From NCBI GenBank assembly GCA_023253875.1, contig JALRFC010000123.1, positions 1 through 6,043 of the forward strand: a DNA stretch of 6,043 nt. The letters run 5' to 3'. Position numbers and translations under genes: made by a program. Below are positions 1 to 6,043 of this stretch, one piece after another. A model generated the notes under the pieces. It saw only the letters and a program-made list of their open reading frames with translations. It did no database searches and had not been told where the DNA came from. Numbering within the stretch: the first letter of the stretch is position 1; each line of letters starts with the position of its first letter. The DNA is from Candidatus Kapaibacterium sp. (lineage in GTDB: Bacteria > Bacteroidota > Ignavibacteria > Kapaibacteriales > UBA961).

Positions 1-1590
1 CGACTCGATATCACTCGAGGAATTGAGTATATGCATTCACTCTCGAAGATCTTGAATGAAAGAGAAATGTTGATTGCATCCGTGATTTTGAAAGAGATCA
101 TTTCTCGCATGGAATTTTTACTCAATGTCGGTTTGGATTATCTCTCGCTCGATCGTTCAGCGAGAACGCTTTCGGGTGGTGAATCCCAGCGCATTCGACT
201 CGCCTCACAGATTGGATCCCAACTCGTCGGCGTGACTTATGTGCTCGATGAACCCAGCATCGGACTTCATCAACATGATAATGGAAAATTGATTCATTCA
301 CTCAAGCAATTGCGTGATCTCGGCAATACAGTGCTCATCGTTGAGCATGATAGAGAGATGATTGAACAAGCAGATCATTTGATTGATATCGGTCCGGGAG
401 CCGGCGTGCATGGCGGGAGAATTGTGTATCAAGGTTCGCCCGATGAAATCAATGTCTATACCAAAAAGAATACACTCAAATTTCCTGAGTCCACCACTGC
501 GCGATATTTATCCGGTGAAGATGACATTGAATTACCGAATGAAAGACGCAAGGGAAATGGGAAAGTTCTTGAACTGAAAAATGCCACGGGACATAATCTC
601 AAAGGCATTGATGTGCGCATTCCTCTTGGTACTTGGACTTGCATAACCGGCATGAGTGGAAGCGGTAAATCCACGCTCATGAATGATACTTTATATCCGA
701 TTCTCTCCAGACATTTTCATCATGCATTGATTTCTCCACTTCCTTATGGTTCCATCGAGGGTTTGGAGCATATCGACAAAGTGATTGAAATCGATCAAGC
801 ACCGATTGGCAGGACGCCGAGAAGCAATCCGGTAACATATACAGGCGTATTCACGCAGATTCGAGATTTCTTCACGCAACTTCCTGAGTCAAAAGTTCGC
901 GGATATAAGCAAGGTCGCTTTTCATTCAATGTTCCGGGTGGTCGCTGCGAAGAATGCGAAGGCGCCGGCATGAAAAAAATTGAGATGAATTATTTGCCTG
1001 ATGTATATGTCAATTGCGATATGTGTGGCGGGAAGCGCTATAATAATGAAACCTTGCAAGTGAAATATAAAGGCAAAACCATTGCTGATGTACTCTCAAT
1101 GACCATTGAAGAATCTCTCGATTTTTTCAGTGAGCTTTCTTCCATTAAGCGAAAATTGCAAACACTCCATGATGTGGGATTGGGATATATCACGCTCGGT
1201 CAGCAAGCTCCCACCTTATCCGGTGGTGAAGCACAACGCGTGAAACTCGCCACTGAATTGTCAAAAGTTTCAACAGGAAAAACGCTGTATCTTTTGGATG
1301 AACCAACGACCGGTTTACATTTTCAGGATATCACGCATCTTGTTCGCATCATCAATAAACTTGTTGAGAAAGGTAATACGGTGATAGTCATCGAGCATAA
1401 TCTCGACATGGTGAAATGCGCTGATTGGGTGATTGACCTTGGTCCTTATGGCGGAATGGGCGGTGGAGAAATCATTGCGGAAGGTACTCCGGAACAGATC
1501 GTCAAGAGTAAGAAAAGTATCACAGGGAAATATCTGAAGAAAGAACTTGAGCGCAGTAAGCTCATTCAACAAAAAAGGATATCTCGATAA
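1..1590 (+). CDS. uvrA: UvrABC excinuclease subunit A (UvrA), C-terminal part, 5'-truncated by window start
   Basis: UvrA is the damage-recognition ATPase of nucleotide excision repair; it dimerises, loads UvrB on damaged DNA and acts in the cytoplasm. The frame is open from base 1, so the ATG at 31 is an internal Met and not the start. The window shows 529 residues, against about 940 for the whole protein. Counting from base 1, the end of ATPase domain I is present: signature LSGGESQRIRLA (57-68), Walker B VLDEPS (81-86) and the switch His in EHD (115-117). Domain II follows: Walker A GMSGSGKST (217-225), a zinc module with Cys316, Cys319, Cys339 and Cys342 (CX2C-X19-CX2C), signature LSGGEAQRVKLA (406-417), Walker B LYLLDEPTTGLH (429-440) and IEH (464-466). 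All key residues seen are intact. The first Walker A and the UvrB-binding region lie outside the window. The gene converges on gyrB, and its TAA stop (1588-1590) sits inside the terminator hairpin. Identification is very secure. Confidence 0.98.
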   Translation, partial: RLDITRGIEYMHSLSKILNEREMLIASVILKEIISRMEFLLNVGLDYLSLDRSARTLSGGESQRIRLASQIGSQLVGVTYVLDEPSIGLHQHDNGKLIHSLKQLRDLGNTVLIVEHDREMIEQADHLIDIGPGAGVHGGRIVYQGSPDEINVYTKKNTLKFPESTTARYLSGEDDIELPNERRKGNGKVLELKNATGHNLKGIDVRIPLGTWTCITGMSGSGKSTLMNDTLYPILSRHFHHALISPLPYGSIEGLEHIDKVIEIDQAPIGRTPRSNPVTYTGVFTQIRDFFTQLPESKVRGYKQGRFSFNVPGGRCEECEGAGMKKIEMNYLPDVYVNCDMCGGKRYNNETLQVKYKGKTIADVLSMTIEESLDFFSELSSIKRKLQTLHDVGLGYITLGQQAPTLSGGEAQRVKLATELSKVSTGKTLYLLDEPTTGLHFQDITHLVRIINKLVEKGNTVIVIEHNLDMVKCADWVIDLGPYGGMGGGEIIAEGTPEQIVKSKKSITGKYLKKELERSKLIQQKRISR

Positions 1591-1604
1591 AGAGATATCC
1601 TTTT
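1573..1604. terminator. Bidirectional intrinsic terminator between uvrA and gyrB
   Basis: GGATATCTC (1577-1585) pairs perfectly with GAGATATCC (1592-1600) around the six-base loop GATAAA. The outer AAAA (1573-1576) and TTTT (1601-1604) extend the helix to 13 pairs. On the plus strand the stem is followed by TTTT. On the minus strand it is followed by six Ts (complement of 1571-1576), so it suits both the uvrA and the gyrB transcripts and is the stronger match for gyrB. It begins about 21 bases beyond the gyrB stop. Its left arm and loop are still uvrA coding sequence. The structure is read directly from the sequence; termination is inferred from its form and its place between convergent genes. 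Confidence 0.9.
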
Positions 1605-1625
1605 AAATTTCTGTGCAAGAGTCAA

Positions 1626-3614
1626 TCACACATCGAGATTCTTCACATACTGAGCATTCTTTTCGATGAATTCTCTTCTAGGCTCTACTTTATCACCCAT
1701 CAAAGTATCGAATACCAATGCAGCTTCCGCAGCATTTTCAATGCTCACTTGAAGAAGCGTACGCGTATCGGGATTCATGGTTGTTGACCACAATTGATCG
1801 GGATTCATCTCACCAAGACCTTTGAATCGCTGAATGTTTATGCCATCTGCGGTTGTGCTTTCAACTGATTCAGGATTGGTTTCATCAATGAGTCCTTTGT
1901 CTTTTCTGATACGCTTAATGATTTCATCACGCTCTTGATCATTATAGGCATAATGTTCTTGCTTACCTTTTTTCACTTTATAGAGTGGTGGCTGAGCAAT
2001 GAATAATCTACCGGAAGTAATCAAATCACGCATATTGAGGAAGAAGAATGTCAGGAGCAAGGTGCGAATATGCGAACCATCCACATCAGCATCGGCCATG
2101 AGAATGATCTTTCCATAACGACTTTTCTCAGCATCAAAATCCTCACCAAAACCAGCGCCGAGCGCAGCGATGATTGTTCTGATTTCTTCATTATCCAAAA
2201 TCTTATTGATGCGCGCGCGATGCGTATTGAGAATTTTACCACGAAGCGGAAGAATTGCTTGGAAGCGACGATCTCTTCCCTGCTTTGCGGAACCACCCGC
2301 TGAATCACCCTCGACGAGATAGATTTCAGTGTCTTCAGCAGTACGAAGCGAACAATCAGCAAGTTTACCGGGAAGTGCTGAACTCTCGAGCGCATTTTGT
2401 CTACGGACGAGTTCGCGAGATTTCTTCGCTGCCATTCTTGCTTCTGCGGCAAGCGTTGCTTTTTCAATGATTTTCTTTGCAATCTTGGGATTGCCATCAA
2501 GGAATACGGCAAGACTTTCATTCACCACTTGACGCACAATTCCTTCGACATCGCCATTACCCAATTTGGTTTTTGTCTGACCCTCAAATTGTGGCTCTGC
2601 AACTTTTACGCTGATGATCGCTGTCAAACCTTCACGGAAATCCTCTCCGGTTAGAGCGGCTTTCGTGAGATTATTTGATGTTGCATAGGAATTGATCGTA
2701 CGTGTAAGCGCGGAACGGAAACCCGAAACATGTGTTCCGCCTTCAACAGTATTGATATTGTTTACATAAGAAAGCAATGTTTCACTGTAAGAATCATTGT
2801 ATTCAAAGCATACATCTACGATGGTATCTGCTCCGACATCACTTTTTCCTGATCCGGAAATGGAAACGGTTTCAGTCAAAGCGGTGAGATGCGAATCAAC
2901 GTGGCGAACAAATTCAGACAGTCCACCGGGATAATGATATTCTTCCGTTGTTGAATTTGCTTCATCGACAAGCATCAAACTCACTTCAGGATTCAAGAAT
3001 GCCAATTCACGAAGGCGTTCAGCAACGCGGGAAGCACGAAATTCAACTGTCTTGAAGATTGTATCATCAGGATAGAAGCGAATCATCGTACCGGTTTCTT
3101 TGGATGTGCCAATTTCTTTGACATCATGAACCGGATTCCCTCTTGAATATTCTTGACTATAGATTTTCCCATCTCTTTTGATGGTGGCTTCAAGCTTGGT
3201 AGAGAGTGCATTCACGCAGGAAACACCAACGCCATGCAAACCGCCGGATACTTTATAACTTCCTTTGTCGAATTTACCACCCGCATGCAATGTGCACAGT
3301 ACGACTTCAAGCGTTGAGATTTTCTTGACTGGGTGAGGTCCTGTTGGAATACCGCGTCCATCATCTTGTACGGAACAGGAGCCATCACTATGAAGCGTCA
3401 CAATGATCTTCTTGCAAAAACCTGCAAGTGCTTCATCGATTGAATTATCAACCACTTCCTGAATGAGATGATGCAAACCGCGATCACCGATATCACCGAT
3501 ATACATCGCGGGACGCATCCTGACGGCTTCCAGCCCCTCGAGCACCTTGATACTATCTTCGGAATATTGTTTTCCTTTACCGTTAAGTTCTTGTTCTTCT
3601 GTAGATTCAGCCAT
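1626..3614 (-). CDS. gyrB: DNA gyrase subunit B (GyrB)
   Basis: GyrB is the ATPase subunit of the GyrA2GyrB2 type II topoisomerase that introduces negative supercoils. Numbered from the ATG at 3614 (662 aa): the GHKL ATPase fold has Glu53 and Asn57 (EVVDN), Asp84 in DDGRGIP, and the lid GGLHGVGVS (124-132). Arg147 sits where E. coli Arg136 contacts coumarins. The transducer QTK loop is at 346-348. The TOPRIM domain has Glu435 in EGDSAGGSAKQGR and metal ligands Asp508, Asp510 and Asp512 in DADVDG. The tail holds QRFKGLGEMNPDQLW (595-609). The roughly 170-residue insert of E. coli GyrB (804 aa) is absent, as in most phyla. The LPGKLADC stretch and the tail favour GyrB over ParE. The frame stays open to another ATG at 3659 (677 aa); I prefer 3614 because it leaves 16 residues before the conserved YSEDSIKVLEGLEAV block, a usual length. 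Neither start has a clear ribosome-binding site. Its own promoter lies just upstream. Confidence 0.97.
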   Translation of the reverse strand: MAESTEEQELNGKGKQYSEDSIKVLEGLEAVRMRPAMYIGDIGDRGLHHLIQEVVDNSIDEALAGFCKKIIVTLHSDGSCSVQDDGRGIPTGPHPVKKISTLEVVLCTLHAGGKFDKGSYKVSGGLHGVGVSCVNALSTKLEATIKRDGKIYSQEYSRGNPVHDVKEIGTSKETGTMIRFYPDDTIFKTVEFRASRVAERLRELAFLNPEVSLMLVDEANSTTEEYHYPGGLSEFVRHVDSHLTALTETVSISGSGKSDVGADTIVDVCFEYNDSYSETLLSYVNNINTVEGGTHVSGFRSALTRTINSYATSNNLTKAALTGEDFREGLTAIISVKVAEPQFEGQTKTKLGNGDVEGIVRQVVNESLAVFLDGNPKIAKKIIEKATLAAEARMAAKKSRELVRRQNALESSALPGKLADCSLRTAEDTEIYLVEGDSAGGSAKQGRDRRFQAILPLRGKILNTHRARINKILDNEEIRTIIAALGAGFGEDFDAEKSRYGKIILMADADVDGSHIRTLLLTFFFLNMRDLITSGRLFIAQPPLYKVKKGKQEHYAYNDQERDEIIKRIRKDKGLIDETNPESVESTTADGINIQRFKGLGEMNPDQLWSTTMNPDTRTLLQVSIENAAEAALVFDTLMGDKVEPRREFIEKNAQYVKNLDV

Positions 3615-3695
3615 CGTATTTGGAAGTATGAGTGGGTAAAGTCGAGATTTGCGCTGCAATGCAAATCAGACATTCAATTGTCTAAAAATGTTCTG

Positions 3696-3703
3696 CAAAA
3701 GTA
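3696..3703 (-). promoter_or_regulatory. Bacteroidota-type -7 promoter element of gyrB
   Basis: On the minus strand this reads TACTTTTG, followed by CA, an exact match to the Bacteroidota -7 consensus TAnnTTTG. No clear -33 TTG/TTTG box is visible at the usual distance upstream. A start of transcription near 3690 is inferred from the usual spacing. It would give a leader of about 75 bases to the ATG at 3614, or about 30 bases to the ATG at 3659. Its place between the hydrolase stop and the gyrB start supports the call. Confidence 0.6.
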
Positions 3704-3705
3704 CG

Positions 3706-3737
3706 CAATTTTCATGAAAGTTTGGCACTGAAAATTG
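3706..3737. repeat. AT-rich inverted repeat upstream of gyrB
   Basis: CAATTTTCA (3706-3714) and TGAAAATTG (3729-3737) are perfect 9-base inverted arms with a 14-base spacer. On the minus strand the repeat starts two bases after the hydrolase stop codon and ends two bases before the gyrB -7 element. It therefore spans the region where the -33 contact would fall. It could be an operator for gyrB. As RNA it could be a weak terminator for the hydrolase operon, although the stem is AT-rich and the only T run after it is the TTTT of the promoter element. The repeat is certain; its function is open. Confidence 0.5.
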
Positions 3738-3739
3738 TC

Positions 3740-4642
3740 TTATGCGCCATGTGGACCAACCTTTGGAAGTGCTTGTTTTTTAAGTACATACGTATCAATC
3801 CATGTTCGTATTTCAATATTGCTTTCTTGCCTTCTTCCGGCGAGAATATGATCTGCATTTTCATACATCACAAGTTTATAGGGATGCTTGGCTTCTTGAA
3901 GTGCCATTCCGAGTCTATATCCATGCATGGGATCCACCCTTTTATCGCCAGTTCCATGTAAGACAAGCAGTGGAGTGGTCTTGCATAATTCCTTACTGAA
4001 ATGCTCGGATGAGCGCTTCAATTCCTCACTTGACATATCAGAACCGGATGCTTGATATTGCGAAAAAGTCTTATAGATATAGGAGTCTTTTGGAATGGAA
4101 TCGAAATTTGTTGGAGCACCTATCGTGACAGCAGCTCTGAAATCGGACATAGTTCTCAGCATCATGAGTGCCATCATGCCACCTCGGCTTCCACCAATGA
4201 GACCAATGCGATCATGATCAACATAATCAAGCGATTTCAGTAGTGGTAGCAATGCGGCCGCATCGAGTACATCATTGCCACCCCATTCTTCTTTACCTTC
4301 GCTTCCACCGCAACCTCGATAATTGCTTGCTGCGACGACATATCCCCAACTCGCATACATCACTGCATACATCGAAGCGGACTCCGGAGTCAAAGCACCT
4401 TTTTCACCTGTTCCACCCCGATTGAAGATAATAGCAGGATATTTCTCAGTATTCACTTGAGCCGGTGGCAAAGCCAGAAAACCCGCAATACGGAGTCCAG
4501 CATGATGATAGACAATGCGAAACAATTGCACAGAAGAAAATGCAAGAAAGTCTTCCGGACTCAATGCTCTTCTTTGAATATTGAGTAATGATGTCGGAAT
4601 TGGTTCAGAATGTATTTCCAGCAATTGTCCGTCAAACATCAT
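3740..4642 (-). CDS. S9-type (prolyl oligopeptidase family) serine peptidase / alpha/beta hydrolase
   Basis: Members of this family cleave short peptides or acyl esters with a Ser-Asp-His triad. Numbered from the ATG at 4642 (300 aa), the sequence shows a short N-terminal lead, a strand pair (HHAGLRIAGFLALPP), then PAIIFNRGGTG (about 69-79), the position of the oxyanion-hole loop. Next come WGYVVAASNYRGCGGSEG, the nucleophile elbow GGSRGG with Ser152, HGTGDKRVDP with Asp233, and ADHIL with His265, so the triad looks complete. The N-terminal beta-propeller of full-size S9 enzymes is missing, making this a single-domain form. No signal peptide is visible, so a cytoplasmic location is inferred. 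The start at 4642 overlaps the stop of the upstream SBP gene as ATGA, pointing to translational coupling. The frame is open to an ATG at 4666, which would overlap more. A second ATG follows at 4639. Substrate cannot be read; an esterase is the alternative to a peptidase. Confidence 0.88.
   Translation of the reverse strand: MMFDGQLLEIHSEPIPTSLLNIQRRALSPEDFLAFSSVQLFRIVYHHAGLRIAGFLALPPAQVNTEKYPAIIFNRGGTGEKGALTPESASMYAVMYASWGYVVAASNYRGCGGSEGKEEWGGNDVLDAAALLPLLKSLDYVDHDRIGLIGGSRGGMMALMMLRTMSDFRAAVTIGAPTNFDSIPKDSYIYKTFSQYQASGSDMSSEELKRSSEHFSKELCKTTPLLVLHGTGDKRVDPMHGYRLGMALQEAKHPYKLVMYENADHILAGRRQESNIEIRTWIDTYVLKKQALPKVGPHGA
4639..4642 (-). promoter_or_regulatory. ATGA stop-start overlap coupling SBP and hydrolase genes
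   Basis: On the minus strand the SBP ends ...ATG CAA TGA, and the A before TGA makes ATG (4642-4640), the likely hydrolase start, with another ATG directly after it. There is no recognisable Shine-Dalgarno sequence just upstream. Re-initiation by ribosomes finishing the SBP is the simplest reading, which is an inference from the arrangement. Confidence 0.7.
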
Positions 4643-6043
4643 TGCATCTTTGCAGGATTGAACCACACAAACTTATACATGCGTTTATCCATCGCATTTG
4701 TCACATATCCTTCGACATATTTCTGAAGAAGTCTCCAATCCTCATCATATTGCAGAATCATCATCGGAGCATCATTCATGGCGATTTGCTCGGCTTTGCG
4801 ATAGAGTTCCATGCGTTTTATTCTGTCTGTTTCAGAAAGTGCTTGTTCAAACAAGACATCAAATGCAGGATTTTTATATCTGGTATGATTAATTGGACTA
4901 GGCTGATTTGGCGCACTTGGTACGAGTTTGCCATACATCAAATTCAGGAATGATTCCGGATCAGGATAATCAGCAATCCATCCAAGTCTGAAGAATTCAA
5001 CTTTTCCGGCATCCACTTCATCGAGATGTCTTGCGAATTCCACTTGCTTCAATTTCACGTCAATGCCGAGATTTTTCTTCAATTGTGATTGAATCGCTTC
5101 AGCCAATTGGAGATTACGACCGCCACCATTATTGAGTTGAAGAGAAATTTCAAGTCCTTTTCCACCGGGATATCCTGCTTGTGTAAGAAGAGAGCGAGCT
5201 TGTTCCAAGTCAAAGTCATAGCCCTTGATTTCGGTGCCATTATAATCAACCATCGAAGGTGGCACAAGACCATGAATACCGGGTCCGGCAGATTGTGATT
5301 TAAGGACGAATTTTCTGATTTGCGCTCTATCAATTCCCATATTCAATGCTTTACGAATATTCACATTTCCAAATACTTTTCCGGTGAAAAGCATGCCATA
5401 ATATTGTGTGGAAAGCGCAGGAATATTAAGTACTTGATAGTTTGAATATTCAGGTTTAATCTTCTTGTTTTCATCCACCACATCTTGGAAGAATTCACTT
5501 GGAATGCGATAACTTTCTTCGAGATTTCCATTCTTGCAACCAATGAATTGATTGGTGATGTCTTTCATGAAACTGAATGTAATCCCATCGAGATAAGGCA
5601 ATTGATTGCCGTCTTTGTCTTTGCCCCAATACTGTTCATTGCGCTTGAGCACACATTCGCGTTCTGGTGACCAAGAAATGAATTTGAATGGGCCGGTGCC
5701 AACAGGATGCTGGAAGAAATCTTTGCCATAATGCTCAACGGCTTCTTTGGGATGGATGAGCGTAACACCGAGGGTGACATAATACTCAAATGGAGCAAAT
5801 GGTTTGACGAGATCAATGCGAAAAGTGTATTTGTCAACAGCCACAAAACCGGGGATATTCTTCACTTTGAGTGGAGTATTATTCGCTTGAGCATCAATGG
5901 TTGCATCATAATATTCTTTTGCACCACGAACTTTTTCTTTGAAGTACTCAGCGCCAAGCGTTCTGGTTCTTGCATCGCAAATTCTTGTAAATGAATACAC
6001 GACATCTTCCGCTGTAAACTCTCTTCCTTTGCCATTTTTGAAA
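4639..6043 (-). CDS. ABC transporter substrate-binding protein, family 5 (oligopeptide/dipeptide/nickel type), N-terminus outside window
   Basis: This is the periplasmic or lipid-anchored receptor of a peptide-type ABC importer (SBP_bac_5, the OppA/DppA family). The frame is open to the window end; the GTG at 6000 is internal, because the preceding residues NGKGREFTAEDVVYSFTRI form the conserved TAEDVVYS block of the family. The window shows 467 residues; usual proteins have about 530-600, so roughly the first 80-120, including the signal peptide, are missing. Counting from the first whole codon, further family marks are HPVGTGPFKF (112-121) followed by LKRNEQYW, NIRKALNMGIDR (228-239), the YDFDLEQARSLLTQAGYPGG block (275-294) and GWIADYPDPESF (354-365). 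The C-terminus is complete and overlaps the hydrolase gene by four bases. No permease or ATPase gene is in view; they would have to lie upstream or elsewhere. The family is secure, but the ligand (oligopeptide, dipeptide or other) cannot be told. Confidence 0.93.
   Translation of the reverse strand, partial: FKNGKGREFTAEDVVYSFTRICDARTRTLGAEYFKEKVRGAKEYYDATIDAQANNTPLKVKNIPGFVAVDKYTFRIDLVKPFAPFEYYVTLGVTLIHPKEAVEHYGKDFFQHPVGTGPFKFISWSPERECVLKRNEQYWGKDKDGNQLPYLDGITFSFMKDITNQFIGCKNGNLEESYRIPSEFFQDVVDENKKIKPEYSNYQVLNIPALSTQYYGMLFTGKVFGNVNIRKALNMGIDRAQIRKFVLKSQSAGPGIHGLVPPSMVDYNGTEIKGYDFDLEQARSLLTQAGYPGGKGLEISLQLNNGGGRNLQLAEAIQSQLKKNLGIDVKLKQVEFARHLDEVDAGKVEFFRLGWIADYPDPESFLNLMYGKLVPSAPNQPSPINHTRYKNPAFDVLFEQALSETDRIKRMELYRKAEQIAMNDAPMMILQYDEDWRLLQKYVEGYVTNAMDKRMYKFVWFNPAKMQ

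Noticed and set aside
31..33. ATG at 31 as the start of uvrA or of a shorter ABC gene
   Set aside because: The frame is open from base 1 and the residues upstream continue the UvrA alignment, so this is an internal Met of a gene cut by the window edge.
2051..2521. 156-codon minus-strand open frame inside gyrB
   Set aside because: It lies entirely within the intact gyrB gene in another frame and shows no recognisable domain; it is a shadow of gyrB.
3482..3506. Short tandem repeat ATCACCGAT
   Set aside because: It encodes the conserved GyrB stretch YIGDIGDRG; the repeat follows from the protein sequence.
1626..3614. Topoisomerase IV subunit ParE instead of GyrB
   Set aside because: The LPGKLADC region, EGDSAGGSAKQGRDR and the QRFKGLGEMNPDQLW tail match GyrB better; a tree with both families would settle it.
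3668..3683. Small inverted repeat AGACA...TGTCT in the gyrB leader
   Set aside because: Only a 5-base AT-rich stem; too weak to call a regulatory hairpin by itself.
4588..4953. 121-codon plus-strand open frame across the SBP-hydrolase junction
   Set aside because: It is antisense to two well-supported genes, has no family features and composition typical of a shadow frame.
5998..6000. GTG at 6000 as the start of the substrate-binding protein
   Set aside because: The bases beyond it, to the window end, encode the conserved TAEDVVYS block in the same frame, so it is an internal Val.

Overview
The window looks like ordinary chromosomal DNA of a bacterium from the FCB group, meaning Bacteroidota in the broad sense (including the Chlorobi/Ignavibacteria/Kapabacteria side). 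Three things support this. UvrA and GyrB read like members of that group. GyrB lacks the extra C-terminal insert of enterobacterial GyrB. The gyrB upstream region carries TACTTTTG, a match to the Bacteroidota -7 consensus TAnnTTTG, and no start in the window has a clear Shine-Dalgarno sequence. A lower rank cannot be assigned by eye.

Layout: (1) bases 1-1590, plus strand, hold the C-terminal part of uvrA (excinuclease ABC subunit A); its 5' part lies outside the window. (2) Bases 1573-1604 form a strong, nearly symmetric hairpin between the convergent uvrA and gyrB genes. It should act as a terminator in both directions, and the uvrA stop codon lies in its loop. (3) Bases 1626-3614 (possibly to 3659), minus strand, hold gyrB, complete. 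(4) Bases 3660-3739 hold the gyrB promoter and an AT-rich inverted repeat. (5) Bases 3740-4642, minus strand, hold a single-domain S9-type alpha/beta hydrolase. (6) Bases 4639-6043, minus strand, hold a family 5 (peptide/nickel type) ABC-transporter substrate-binding protein, cut by the window end and therefore lacking its N-terminus. Genes 5 and 6 overlap by 4 bases (ATGA), so they are almost certainly one operon, transcribed from SBP to hydrolase.

How the genes relate: uvrA (nucleotide excision repair) and gyrB (DNA supercoiling) are housekeeping genes that share only a terminator. The SBP-hydrolase pair suggests a small peptide capture and cleavage unit, which is an inference. Coding density is high, with no intergenic stretch over about 130 bases. 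I saw no RNA gene, CRISPR array, insertion sequence or attachment site. I found no convincing new biological system here. The points worth checking are local: the stop codon inside the terminator, the repeat around the gyrB promoter, the gyrB start, and the coupled SBP-peptidase pair.
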